From an uncultured Prevotellaceae bacterium (GTDB lineage: Bacteria > Bacteroidota > Bacteroidia > Bacteroidales > Bacteroidaceae), in assembly GCA_902779745.1 (NCBI GenBank), contig CACZCT010000023.1:1-45832 (forward strand): a stretch of 45,832 nucleotides of DNA. Direction: 5' to 3'. The number at the start of each line of letters is the position of its first letter. The stretch's first letter is position 1. Shown here one piece after another: positions 8,071-17,259 of this stretch. The position numbers were made by a program, and so were the translations under genes. The notes under the pieces are model-generated. The model was not told the origin of the DNA. It saw only the letters and a list, made by a program, of their open reading frames with translations, and searched no databases.

Positions 8071-8078
8071 TATCTTTG
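8071..8078 (+). promoter_or_regulatory. -7 box (TATCTTTG) in the rsmA-MATE gap
   Basis: TATCTTTG followed by CA fits the phylum's -7 consensus. No protein gene on the plus strand follows within the gap. A TTTC is found 23 bp upstream, so the -33 element is poor. Confidence 0.4.
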
Positions 8079-8083
8079 CATCG

Positions 8084-8300
8084 TGATTCAGAGGAATTCC
8101 ATAAGGTAAAGAAAAGATTGAGGATAACGAATAACAGACAATTAGGTATTAAGGGAAAGATTGAGGATAACAATACTCGGTTATGTTAGTAGTTTTAGGT
8201 TAGTAGTTAGGTATTAGTTTTGTAGAGAAAGCAAGTTTTTAGTTATTAATAGGAAAAGAAAAGGTAGCAGCCCCGAGGAGTGATCCTAGGGGCTGTTTTT
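8084..8300 (+). ncRNA. Candidate small RNA between rsmA and the MATE gene
   Basis: The stretch has a promoter-like box at its left end and a strong intrinsic terminator at its right, with no plausible open reading frame between. It contains a perfect 16-nt direct repeat, AAAGATTGAGGATAAC, at 8113-8128 and 8156-8171, then a TTAG-rich run (8183-8240). It does not resemble tRNA, SRP RNA or tmRNA to my eye. It could instead be the rsmA 3' untranslated region, or decayed sequence. Confidence 0.3.
8268..8300 (+). terminator. Strong intrinsic terminator
   Basis: Twelve-nt arms (8268-8279 and 8284-8295, core CAGCCCC/GGGGCTG, one mismatch) close on a GTGA tetraloop and are followed by TTTTT. It lies tail-to-tail with the MATE stop codon and, read on the minus strand, could help terminate that gene too. 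Confidence 0.85.
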
Positions 8301-9627
8301 ATGATGATGTCTCCATTTTGTTCATCCAGTTGCCGAAAAATAGTCGTATGAGGAAGATGGCTCCTCGGAAGGTCAGTTCTATTGCCATTGCCGTCCATAC
8401 ACCAGGAAGTCCATAGGTGGGAGCCAGCCAGGCGGCAAGAGTCAGTCGTATTGCCCACATACTTGTCAGATTCATGATGGCAGGTTTCAACGTGTCTCCT
8501 GCTCCTACAAAGACTCCATAGCATACGATGGAGGCAGCGAACATGGGTTCTGCGAAGGCTCCGATGCGTAACGACTGGGCACCGATGTCACAGATATCCT
8601 CGACAGGGGTCATCAGTCCCATCAGTTCTGGGGCGAAAACATACAGAAGGACGCCCGTGAAGGCCATCATCATCATACCGAAGAGCACTGACAGTCGTGC
8701 AAAAGAACGCGTCAGCGTACGCTGTCCGGCTCCAATGCCTTGTCCGACAAGGGTGGTGGCGGCATCCGCAATACCATAGCCAGGCATATAGCAGATACTC
8801 TCGGCGGTGATGGCAAACGAGTTGGCTGCAATGGCAATAGTCCCTAATGGGGCCACAATCATCGTACTCACAATCTGTGCTCCTCCCATCAGTAATTGTT
8901 GGAATCCCATCGGCATTCCGATATTGATGGCAGTACGTACTGTCTCCTCCGTAGGACGGAACGAGCCTTTGTTGCCTTTCAACGACAGGATAGGCGAGCG
9001 GAACCACAGGAAGTACACCATCAGCAGCATGGTGATGAAGATAGCCAGCAGTGAACCGATGGCTGCACCCATCACGCCCAGTCCGAGGGCGTAGATGAAC
9101 AAATAGTTGAACATCACGTCCATGCAACACATGAGGATGTTCAGCATGCTGGGTATCTTCATGTTTCCTGAGCATTTCAACATGGAGCCTGCCAATCCTT
9201 CCAACTGGTAGAAAGGAACAGCCAATGAGAAGATTAGGAAATAGAGCGATGCGTCGTGGGCTATCTCTTCATTGCCTCCCAACCAGTAGGGGAGTTGCTG
9301 GTGAATACATATCGCCCCTAACATAAGGATAGAACTAAAGATCAGACAACAGATTAATGCCTGACGGAGGATACGACGTGCCCGTTTGAAGTCGTTGGCA
9401 CCAATGGCATGCGCTACCTGTACGGAGAATCCCATCGAACAGGCACTTGTCAGTCCGAAGAACACCCATGTGGTTGATTCCACCAGTCCGATGGAGGCAG
9501 ACTGCTGCGCACCCAAATGTCCTACCATCGCCATGTCGATAAAGAACATGATGATGCTCGACAACTGTGCCAGGATAGAAGGAATACTCAACTCGACTAT
9601 CAAGTTGAGTTTTTCCTGCTGTGACAT
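8299..9627 (-). CDS. MATE-family multidrug/cation efflux transporter
   Basis: At least 442 residues with about twelve hydrophobic helices in two halves. Family-typical stretches include SIPSILAQLSSIIMFFIDMAMVGHLG at the first helix and PMGFQQLLMGGAQI at the second-half opening. MATE proteins export drugs or cationic compounds using H+ or Na+ gradients; the substrate cannot be read. The ATG at 9627 is the first available. However, the same frame stays open upstream, and the 18 codons before it encode ITKKENKDLLAYIREGRA, which resembles the usual N-terminal arm of Bacteroidota MATE proteins. Translation may therefore begin at a non-ATG codon such as ATT at 9679-9681. It lies 86 bp after the alpha-galactosidase gene and may be the tail of that operon. 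Confidence 0.9.
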   Translation of the reverse strand: MSQQEKLNLIVELSIPSILAQLSSIIMFFIDMAMVGHLGAQQSASIGLVESTTWVFFGLTSACSMGFSVQVAHAIGANDFKRARRILRQALICCLIFSSILMLGAICIHQQLPYWLGGNEEIAHDASLYFLIFSLAVPFYQLEGLAGSMLKCSGNMKIPSMLNILMCCMDVMFNYLFIYALGLGVMGAAIGSLLAIFITMLLMVYFLWFRSPILSLKGNKGSFRPTEETVRTAINIGMPMGFQQLLMGGAQIVSTMIVAPLGTIAIAANSFAITAESICYMPGYGIADAATTLVGQGIGAGQRTLTRSFARLSVLFGMMMMAFTGVLLYVFAPELMGLMTPVEDICDIGAQSLRIGAFAEPMFAASIVCYGVFVGAGDTLKPAIMNLTSMWAIRLTLAAWLAPTYGLPGVWTAMAIELTFRGAIFLIRLFFGNWMNKMETSS

Positions 9628-9713
9628 CGCACGCCCCTCGCGGATGTAGGCTAGGAGATCTTTGTTTTCTTTTTTCGTAATGATTTTTGTTATGACGTGA
9701 TAACGTTATATCG

Positions 9714-11900
9714 TTATTCCGACTCTAACAGCAAGACACGGCTTGACCAGTCGTTCTTCTTCGACCATTCCGGCTCGTTACGATAGGGGATATCCAGTCC
9801 GTGGTTCATCAGGTAGGCACCGCTGAACGACTTTCCCTCTACAGTCATGGGCTTCAGGTCGATGCGGTTTAATTCATGTACCTTATACATCCGGTCTGCC
9901 TCTAATCCTGCCATCTTGACACGGGGGAGGTGCTCGTTCTGGAACGACTCCGTCTTCCACCAGTAGAATACCGCTTTGTCCTTTGTATCTGTGACATACA
10001 TCATAGAGGCTAATCCCTTCTTGTCATAAGGAGATACGAGGCGGTAGATATTACCAAATTGTACGATGGGACGGATTTGTTTGTATTCGGCAATCGCCTT
10101 GCGACAGAGTTCCTTCTCATCGTCTGTCATATTCTTGGGTTGTATCTCCATACCCAGGCGCCCGCTCATCGCTACATCAATACGGTATTTCAATGCCGTA
10201 GTACGGAATACAGTATGGTTAGGCGTTGCGGAGATATGGCTTGCCATAGCGATGGCAGGGAAGAAATAGCTAGTGCCCCATTGCATATAGATACGTTGCA
10301 AAGCATCGGTGTTGTCAGAAACCCAGAACTCATCGAAATAGGGGAGAACTCCCCAGTTGGCACGACCGCCACCACTGGCACATGCCTGGATGGTGACATC
10401 GGGGAATTTGGCACGGACACGCTGGCATACCTTCTCGAAGCCACGATGGTACTCGATATAGAGATGACTCTGGTCGTTCATCGTCAGGTACTGTGAGCCA
10501 TGGTTCATAATTGGCATGTTGGCATCCCATTTGATATAGTCTATCTCAGGATATTTTGTCATGAGGTTGTCGACGATGCTAAAGACGAAGTCCTGCACTT
10601 TCGGATTGGCTAAGTCAAGGACGACCTGTGTACCGCCACGTCCTAATATCGCATCACGTTTGGGAGCCTTGATGATCCAATCAGGATGTGCCTCGTAGAG
10701 TTCACTGGTCGTGTTCGCCATCTCTGGTTCTATCCAGATACCGAACTTGATACCATGCTTCTTGGCATCACGTAACAAACCCTCAATACCTTCTGGCAAC
10801 TTGTTCTTATCGACCACCCAGTCACCCAGTGACGAGTTGTCTGTCTTACGAGGATACTTGTCGCCAAACCAGCCGTCGTCCATCACGAAGAGCTCACCAC
10901 CCATCGAGGCGATATCCGCCATCATCTGGTCCATACCCTGTTGGTTGATGTCGAAATAGACACCTTCCCAGGAGTTCAACAGGATTTTCCGCTCCTTGTC
11001 ACCATGAGCCAGCATATACTTTCTGCCCCATTTATGGAAATTTCGGGATACTCCGGAGAGTCCGGATTGGGAGAAGGTCAGTGCAAGCTTCGGTGTCACG
11101 AAAGTCTCTCCTTTTTTCAGATGATATTCCGAATTATCCTCGTTGATGCCGGCAAAGAAATAATGGTATTCCGTATCATCAGTAGTCACTTTCAGCCGGT
11201 AATTACCCGAGTAACAGAGAGCAGCGCCAATCACCTGTCCTGCATTCTCCTGTCCTTTGCCATCTAAGGAGAACATCACCTCTCCATGGTCAGTATGGGA
11301 ATTGCGTGTTCCGTCCTTATTGACAATTACTTTTTGTCCCGGGGTCAACGGTTCCTCCACCAGTCGGGCCTCATTCGCCCATGATCCATAGAAATGACTC
11401 AGCCATACATCACCACGGCGGATGGGCAGCATGGCAGAGGCAAAGGTTGTAAGAGTGATCGTCTGTTTTTCATTATTGGTAATCTCCGTCCATGCTTCTA
11501 TTATATCCTCTTCCTGATATGTCTTGTATTTCAGGTTGACGATGATGGGATAGGCAGGATCCTTCAGTTGAATGGTTGTGATGTTTCCTGAGCGTTGGAA
11601 ATCCTCTACTACCAAGGCGGTAGAGAGATTACCGTCACTATGACGCATGGCAAGGGCTGCCTCGGCAGGGGTGTTCAGACCATAGGCTGGATAGACATCC
11701 ATCCGTCCTCCTTCAGGATTTTGTAAGGTTTGTAGTTCCTTGCCATTCAGTTTTGCACCGAAATACACATATTTGGGTTGTGCTCCCTTCTCCACATCGA
11801 GTACCATAGAGATGTTCTTGGTTTCGATGACTACCTGCTCTGCCCATGTCATGGTTGTCGACAGACAGAGTAACATGCTAGTAATGATTTTCGTTTTCAT
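9714..11900 (-). CDS. Secreted GH36 alpha-galactosidase
   Basis: A 728-residue glycoside hydrolase family 36 enzyme expected to release terminal alpha-1,6-galactose from raffinose-type or galactomannan oligosaccharides. Residues 1-20 form a Sec signal peptide ending in TWA, so it is periplasmic or exported. An N-terminal beta-sandwich (about 25-290) precedes the catalytic barrel with DDGWFG at 341-346, the nucleophile motif YIKWD (Asp 459), and the acid/base region WVSDNTDA (527-534). A beta-rich C-terminal domain follows. The length is typical. The ATG lies only 7 bp after the stop of a PAS sensor kinase, so the three genes form one transcription unit. A substrate link between the kinases and galactosides is an inference from this arrangement. 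Confidence 0.93.
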   Translation of the reverse strand: MKTKIITSMLLCLSTTMTWAEQVVIETKNISMVLDVEKGAQPKYVYFGAKLNGKELQTLQNPEGGRMDVYPAYGLNTPAEAALAMRHSDGNLSTALVVEDFQRSGNITTIQLKDPAYPIIVNLKYKTYQEEDIIEAWTEITNNEKQTITLTTFASAMLPIRRGDVWLSHFYGSWANEARLVEEPLTPGQKVIVNKDGTRNSHTDHGEVMFSLDGKGQENAGQVIGAALCYSGNYRLKVTTDDTEYHYFFAGINEDNSEYHLKKGETFVTPKLALTFSQSGLSGVSRNFHKWGRKYMLAHGDKERKILLNSWEGVYFDINQQGMDQMMADIASMGGELFVMDDGWFGDKYPRKTDNSSLGDWVVDKNKLPEGIEGLLRDAKKHGIKFGIWIEPEMANTTSELYEAHPDWIIKAPKRDAILGRGGTQVVLDLANPKVQDFVFSIVDNLMTKYPEIDYIKWDANMPIMNHGSQYLTMNDQSHLYIEYHRGFEKVCQRVRAKFPDVTIQACASGGGRANWGVLPYFDEFWVSDNTDALQRIYMQWGTSYFFPAIAMASHISATPNHTVFRTTALKYRIDVAMSGRLGMEIQPKNMTDDEKELCRKAIAEYKQIRPIVQFGNIYRLVSPYDKKGLASMMYVTDTKDKAVFYWWKTESFQNEHLPRVKMAGLEADRMYKVHELNRIDLKPMTVEGKSFSGAYLMNHGLDIPYRNEPEWSKKNDWSSRVLLLESE

Positions 11901-11907
11901 AAAATGT

Positions 11908-13971
11908 TTAGTTGTTGATCTCTTCTACATGGTTGACGACACAGGGAATCCACATCCAGAAGGTAGAGCCTTTCCCGACCTCACTGTCTACACCGATCTT
12001 ACCGTCGCAACGCTCAGCAATTGCCTTACAGATAGAAAGTCCGAGACCTGTTCCCTGTATGTAGTCGTTCAGTTTTACAAAACGGTCGAAGACCTTTGCA
12101 CACTGGTCTTTCGGAATACCAGTTCCAGTGTCTTCGCAATATAGATATATGCCATTGTCCTGTATGCGATATCCCACACGGATATGCCCCTCTTGTGTAT
12201 ATTTGACGGCATTGGTCACGAAGTTTGTAATGACCTGCATAATCCTGCCGACATCCAGACGGGTTTGTAAGGTCTTATATGGATTCTCTTTGATAAATTG
12301 GACATTCGGGTTCTCTACACGTTGCGCAAGTGACTGGCATATGTCATCGAAGGCATGTGCGAAATCCGTATCCTCTGGTTTCATGACGAGTCCGTTGGAA
12401 TCCATTGATGAGATAGCCATGATATCATTAATCAGTCGGAGCAGCATGTCACAGTTGTTATGAATGACATGGATGATTTCCTGTTTCTCTTCAGAGGTGG
12501 ACATCATCTGCAACAGGTCGGAGAATCCCACAATGGCATTCAAAGGTGTGCGAATCTCATGCGTCATATTGGCGAGGAACACACTTTTCAGTCGTCCAGA
12601 CTCATTGGCACGTTGTGTCTCACGCTTCAACTGTTCCTGTTTTTGCATCAACTGGTGTATGTTACGCCACACGCCGAATGCTCCTTTCAGTTTTCCATTT
12701 TCGTCGTATTCTGGGATACTGTTGATCTGTACCCATTGAGGCTCGACGTTACGGCGTGACACCATGGGATACATCCTTCCCATATAACTCAGTGGTTTGG
12801 CTATTGCCTCTGCAGGATTACTCAAATCGCGTACAAACTCATCGTCCTGGTTGACGAAAATGGTCTGCAACTGCTGCAGTGTAAACTGATTGTCAACGGT
12901 ACTCAAGCCCTTATAGAACTCAATGATATTACGGTCCAACGAGATACGCCAACTTTGGATACCACATGTCTCCATCATGTAGCGCAGCTCCTCCTCGTAG
13001 AGTTGTATTGACTCGTTGGCCTTCTGAATCTCCATATCATTACGTTTCGCCTGCATATACATTTCGCGTTCCTCTGTGATATCACGAATGGCAATAGCGA
13101 TATATGTGAGTATCCCGTTTTCGTCGTGGATAGGGTGCAGTCGGATTTCCAGAAAAATATGCAGGTCATTATGCTCACTTTTCGAACAAACCCAGAATTC
13201 CTCCACGTTATTCTTGTCTACATTCTCATGGAAAGGAGGTGCGTCAAAGAGATTGGTATTGGAGAAATAGGAATCGTAGTCATCACTGTCGAAATGACAG
13301 AGTTCACGCATTTTCTTATTAGCATCAATGAGCCATCCGTCAGCACTGTAGAATGATAGTCCGATGATAGAATGCTCGAAGACGCGCATGTATTTTTCTG
13401 CGAGTTCCTCTTCCTGTTCTTGTTGCAGCATCAGTTCCGTTTCATCAATCAGTGTACTGATAACTGCAACAGGACGTATTATTCCTGGAACATATTCACC
13501 TACGCTGTAGTTATGGAGATAACCCCATCGGGGTTCTCCGCCTTCAAAGTTAAAATTCCAACGATAGTTGAACTCCTTTGACTTCATTTCTCCGCTGATG
13601 ACCTGACGGATACTGTGGAGTGTCTCAGGCAGGTCGTCGGGATGGACATGCGCTTTCCACTCATCAGAGGAGACCCCTTTGTCTGGAATCATATGTCCAT
13701 ACAGCTTGTTGGTATAGTTCCTGGCAACATCGTAGATGATAACATTCGTCTCACAACTCTTCAAAGCTTGTTGCATGAGGTTGTTTGTCTGAATTGACTG
13801 ATGAGAAGCATGACGGATGCGTCGCAGGATTATTCGGTTATAGATAGTGACAATGACAAAGATGAATATTACGAATGCCCCCATCATAAGTGGAAGTATC
13901 TGGGGTGCCTGATGGGGAGGTGGCGGAGGACCTTGTAGAAAAAGGTGGACGCTGTATAATATTGTGTTCAT
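11908..13971 (-). CDS. PAS-domain sensor histidine kinase (intact)
   Basis: A 687-residue inner-membrane kinase. A Pro-rich N-terminus (GPPPPPHQAP, 14-23) precedes one membrane helix at about 26-46. Three PAS-like segments follow, roughly 68-180, 194-305 and 328-440. The dimerisation/phosphoacceptor domain has NMTHEIRTPLNAIVGFSDLL with His 471. The ATPase domain has an intact N box (TNFVTNAVKYT), DTGTGI and GTGLGLSI. There is no receiver domain, and no response regulator gene lies in the operon, so its partner is elsewhere. The start is 8 bp after the upstream kinase gene, and the alpha-galactosidase follows at 7 bp. The ligand cannot be predicted; with no sizeable periplasmic domain it probably senses through its PAS domains. 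Confidence 0.92.
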   Translation of the reverse strand: MNTILYSVHLFLQGPPPPPHQAPQILPLMMGAFVIFIFVIVTIYNRIILRRIRHASHQSIQTNNLMQQALKSCETNVIIYDVARNYTNKLYGHMIPDKGVSSDEWKAHVHPDDLPETLHSIRQVISGEMKSKEFNYRWNFNFEGGEPRWGYLHNYSVGEYVPGIIRPVAVISTLIDETELMLQQEQEEELAEKYMRVFEHSIIGLSFYSADGWLIDANKKMRELCHFDSDDYDSYFSNTNLFDAPPFHENVDKNNVEEFWVCSKSEHNDLHIFLEIRLHPIHDENGILTYIAIAIRDITEEREMYMQAKRNDMEIQKANESIQLYEEELRYMMETCGIQSWRISLDRNIIEFYKGLSTVDNQFTLQQLQTIFVNQDDEFVRDLSNPAEAIAKPLSYMGRMYPMVSRRNVEPQWVQINSIPEYDENGKLKGAFGVWRNIHQLMQKQEQLKRETQRANESGRLKSVFLANMTHEIRTPLNAIVGFSDLLQMMSTSEEKQEIIHVIHNNCDMLLRLINDIMAISSMDSNGLVMKPEDTDFAHAFDDICQSLAQRVENPNVQFIKENPYKTLQTRLDVGRIMQVITNFVTNAVKYTQEGHIRVGYRIQDNGIYLYCEDTGTGIPKDQCAKVFDRFVKLNDYIQGTGLGLSICKAIAERCDGKIGVDSEVGKGSTFWMWIPCVVNHVEEINN

Positions 13972-13979
13972 ATGATTAC

Positions 13980-16133
13980 TTAACCGATGTTTGATACTGA
14001 TATTGTTTTTCTCTCTACCACTTTTGGCTTACAAGGCAAGAATATCCATGCCGAAGTGCCTTTTTCTAATTCAGATGTTATTTCCACAGAACCACCCATC
14101 TTCTTGATAAGTGCTTCAACAATAGGCAGGTCAAGACCTGTTCCACAGAGTCTTTCTTGTCTATCACGCACAAAGCGCTCGAAGACCTTGGGTAAGGTCT
14201 CAGGGTCAATACCACCGCCAGTGTCTTCTATGATGATGACCAGTTCTTCACGTCGGAATTCGTATTTAGCACGAACAGTTCCTTTACGGGTGAAGTTGGC
14301 GGATGTCGCACATAGTATTTGGATGGCTTTGCCTAACTGTTCCACGTCACCGTTGATGACCAGGTGTTCGTAAGGATTCTCTATAGAAATCCTTACCTCA
14401 GGAGATAAGTTGACCCATCCCATCTGACAAAAAGATTCGAAAAGTTCAGCGAAGTCGAAGTCGTCATGTTTGAATTCCATCATATCAGCATCGATGCGCG
14501 ACAGGAAGAGAATGTCGTTGATAAGACGTAGCAGCGTATTTGTATTTCGTTTGATTTCTTCTACAAAGACAGGCTCGTCAGTCTCGTCATGTTCCATCTC
14601 AAAGAGTTCGGCAAAGCCTAAAACGGAATTCAATGGGGTACGGATCTCATAGCTCATATTGGTTAAGAACGAGTCTTTCAGTAACTCTGCCTCTTGGGCC
14701 TTCTTAGTCTCGATGGCAAGAAGTCGCTCTGTTTCCAACATATCTGTCATTTCACGGCACAGACCGAAATAGTGTTCCACCTTATTGTTCTTGTCCATAA
14801 TCGGTACCATGTTAAACAGCAATGCCACCTGCCGTCCCTTCTCGTCTCTGATTTCTGTCTCGATGGTTTGTTCTATCGTATGGGGTGTGAGATGGTCCAT
14901 GCGGTTCAACGCACTTGATACAGCACGTCGATACTGGGGCATGGCCAAACGGATACAGCGCAATTGTGAGAGTCGCATCTGCGACTTGTCAATTGTATTG
15001 GACATGGTGAAAATATAGGTCTTGGGGTGATAGTCTATCAGTCGTACATTATTGATTCGCAGGGCATAGTTGATGTTATCAATATATTCCTGGATATGTT
15101 GGATTGTCTTTTTCAGTTGTAGGGCACCTTCTTGTTGTTTATGGAAGGAGTCAACCATCTCACTGATGTTACGTCCTGCGATATAAACACCTTCCAGTTC
15201 TCCATTCTCATTATGGACGGTATTGACGGCTGCCTCATAGTAAACCTTGCCCGTTTTTCCAGACTTTGTACTCCAGTGACGTGTTGTGTCATACTCTTCT
15301 ATATCAACGACAGATGACATGTGAGTATGATCTATCTTCGTGAAGTCAATGTTGTTAAAGAAGACATTCTCATTGAAATAATGCTTTTCCTTGATGAGTG
15401 CTTCTTTGTCTGGTATGTCAAACGAATTACAGGCAGTATCGTTGAGGTCTGTCAATAGTCCGTTTTTGTCGTAATACAGCATATCCACCAGTGATGAGTT
15501 AAATACAGTGTGATATCGCATCATCAGTTTGTTGGCGTTATTCTTTTTCTCTTGTTCAGCAGTGATGTCACGCTGTACACCAAGTATTTGGGTGACATTT
15601 CCTTTGGAGTTTTTCTCTGCTATCGAAAGGTGTACCTCATAATACTTGACATCCTCTTCGTCAACTTTATTTTTGCGGAGATTAATTGTGGAGGTGAATC
15701 GCCTGTTTTCGCAAATATCGAAGATGGTGGAGCGCATGACCTCAAAATCATCACGTTCAAAGAAATGGGCAAAATCGATAGGATTATATTCTTGGACAAT
15801 CTCTCCTGTTTCTGATACAAACCTATAGTGTCGTGTTACCGTATCGTATATCCACATACGCATTCTTCCTGTCTGCATAATAATAGAAAGGCGTGTGTTC
15901 TGTTCACGCTGTATTTTATTGATATCCTGCTCGCGATAGACATATAGGCGGTTATAGAACAACAACAGGAAAATGCCAATCAGAAATCCTGCAACAAGGT
16001 AGGCAAGAATATGATTAAAATCAAAGATGTTGTCGAAATGGAAGTCCTGTGCCAGTAAGACAGTTGGCACTGGTAACAGAAAAACAAGGACAACCAGGCG
16101 ACAAAATATGTCATGTAGTTTCTTTAGGTTCAT
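13980..16133 (-). CDS. PAS-domain histidine kinase-like protein with a degenerate catalytic core
   Basis: A 717-residue membrane protein with two N-terminal hydrophobic segments (about 10-28 and 42-62) enclosing a short loop. PAS-like regions lie at about 75-195, 200-328 and 345-465, followed by a kinase core. The H-box reads TNMSYEIRTPLNSVLGFAELF: Tyr 494 (codon TAT) occupies the position of the phosphorylated His. The N box is also altered (QILCATSANFT, both Asn lost) and the G2 motif is GTGLDLPI instead of GTGLGLSI, while DTGGGI survives. As a classical kinase it should be inactive; it may regulate its neighbour as a pseudokinase. It is the first gene of the operon, with a good promoter 35 bp upstream. 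Confidence 0.88.
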   Translation of the reverse strand: MNLKKLHDIFCRLVVLVFLLPVPTVLLAQDFHFDNIFDFNHILAYLVAGFLIGIFLLLFYNRLYVYREQDINKIQREQNTRLSIIMQTGRMRMWIYDTVTRHYRFVSETGEIVQEYNPIDFAHFFERDDFEVMRSTIFDICENRRFTSTINLRKNKVDEEDVKYYEVHLSIAEKNSKGNVTQILGVQRDITAEQEKKNNANKLMMRYHTVFNSSLVDMLYYDKNGLLTDLNDTACNSFDIPDKEALIKEKHYFNENVFFNNIDFTKIDHTHMSSVVDIEEYDTTRHWSTKSGKTGKVYYEAAVNTVHNENGELEGVYIAGRNISEMVDSFHKQQEGALQLKKTIQHIQEYIDNINYALRINNVRLIDYHPKTYIFTMSNTIDKSQMRLSQLRCIRLAMPQYRRAVSSALNRMDHLTPHTIEQTIETEIRDEKGRQVALLFNMVPIMDKNNKVEHYFGLCREMTDMLETERLLAIETKKAQEAELLKDSFLTNMSYEIRTPLNSVLGFAELFEMEHDETDEPVFVEEIKRNTNTLLRLINDILFLSRIDADMMEFKHDDFDFAELFESFCQMGWVNLSPEVRISIENPYEHLVINGDVEQLGKAIQILCATSANFTRKGTVRAKYEFRREELVIIIEDTGGGIDPETLPKVFERFVRDRQERLCGTGLDLPIVEALIKKMGGSVEITSELEKGTSAWIFLPCKPKVVERKTISVSNIG

Positions 16134-16167
16134 CGTTATAGGCTATAAGATATATGCTATCAGCCTA

Positions 16168-16199
16168 CAAAGATAGGATATTTAACTCATTTTTCCAAA
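16168..16199 (-). promoter_or_regulatory. Promoter of the kinase-kinase-galactosidase operon
   Basis: Minus-strand TTTG (16196-16199), a 20-bp spacer and TATCTTTG (16168-16175) match the consensus closely. It is the only good promoter I see for the three tightly packed genes. Confidence 0.7.
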
Positions 16200-16223
16200 T
16201 TTTTGGTTTATTTTTTAATAAAA

Positions 16224-16251
16224 CAGCCGCAGATATGGTCGTCTGCGGCTG
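16224..16251 (-). terminator. Intrinsic terminator after cysK
   Basis: A 10-bp perfect stem (CAGCCGCAGA at 16224-16233 with 16242-16251) and an 8-nt loop, followed on the minus strand by a T-rich run. It lies 25 bp after the cysK stop. Confidence 0.88.
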
Positions 16252-16275
16252 TGATGATGTAGGTAATTGACCATC

Positions 16276-17223
16276 TTATAGTGGGTATTCGTCGAAAGCG
16301 TAAAGTACCGTTGACAGGTATCGCTCACCGGTGTCAGGCAGCAATGCGACGATAGTCTTACCTGCGTTTTCAGGACGCTGGGCGATGAGGGTGGCACCAT
16401 AGGCGGCTGCACCTGAGGAAATGCCTACCAGCAAACCGTCCTGCTGGGCAAGTTCGCGTCCTGTACGGATGGCATCGTCGTTGTCGATGTCAAGGACTTC
16501 GTCAATGACACTGGCATCGTAGGTCTTGGGTACGAAGCCTGCACCGATGCCCTGGATTTTGTGCGGACCGCTCTGTCCACCGTTCAGGACGGGTGAGGAA
16601 GAAGGCTCTACGGCAATGATCTTGATATTGGGATTCTTCTCTTTCAGGTATTTGCCGATACCAGAGACGGTGCCGCCCGTGCCTACGCCGGCTACGAAGA
16701 TGTCTATCTTTCCGTCTGTGTCCTTCCATATCTCAGGACCTGTGGTAGCATAGTGCTTGGCAGGATTGGCAGAATTCTCAAACTGCTGTAGGATGATGGA
16801 GCCTGGAATACTGTCACGCAACTCCTCTGCGGCACGGATAGCACCGGCCATACCGTCTTTGCCGCTGGTGAGACGAACCTCTGCACCATATGCCTTTACC
16901 AGGTTACGACGTTCCACACTCATTGTCTCAGGCATTGTCAGAATGAGCTTATAGCCTTTGACGGCAGACACGAGGGCGAGTCCGACACCCGTATTGCCAC
17001 TGGTGGGCTCGATAATGGTGGCTCCAGGTTTGAGCAGTCCTTTCTGCTCTGCGTCCTCAATCATGGCGAGGGCGATACGGTCTTTTACACTACCTCCGGG
17101 GTTGAAGAACTCTACTTTGGCAATGATAGGGGTCTTTAAGCCTTTTGATGCGGAGAATTTACTGAGTTCGAGCAACGGGGTGTTGCCAATCAGTTCTGTC
17201 AGTTGTTTTGCAATGTTTGCCAT
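16276..17223 (-). CDS. cysK: Cysteine synthase A (O-acetylserine sulfhydrylase)
   Basis: A 315-residue PLP enzyme of the beta-substituting family that makes L-cysteine from O-acetylserine and sulfide. The PLP lysine is Lys 47 in [11 protein letters not shown], the substrate-binding loop TSGNTG is at 74-79, and the phosphate-binding [14 protein letters not shown] is near 175-188. The length and N-terminus (NTPLLEL) are standard for CysK. It starts 36 bp after the metY stop, so both are likely expressed together for sulfide incorporation, and it ends at a strong hairpin. I see no riboswitch or CysB-type site. Confidence 0.96.
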   Translation of the reverse strand: MANIAKQLTELIGNTPLLELSKFSASKGLKTPIIAKVEFFNPGGSVKDRIALAMIEDAEQKGLLKPGATIIEPTSGNTGVGLALVSAVKGYKLILTMPETMSVERRNLVKAYGAEVRLTSGKDGMAGAIRAAEELRDSIPGSIILQQFENSANPAKHYATTGPEIWKDTDGKIDIFVAGVGTGGTVSGIGKYLKEKNPNIKIIAVEPSSSPVLNGGQSGPHKIQGIGAGFVPKTYDASVIDEVLDIDNDDAIRTGRELAQQDGLLVGISSGAAAYGATLIAQRPENAGKTIVALLPDTGERYLSTVLYAFDEYPL

Positions 17224-17259
17224 AATCGTATTGTTTTATTTGTTCTATATTCCTTTATG

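Noticed and set aside
8084-8300. tRNA, SRP RNA or tmRNA in the rsmA-MATE gap
   Set aside because: I could not fold a cloverleaf or find the conserved SRP or tmRNA segments, so only a generic small-RNA candidate is reported.
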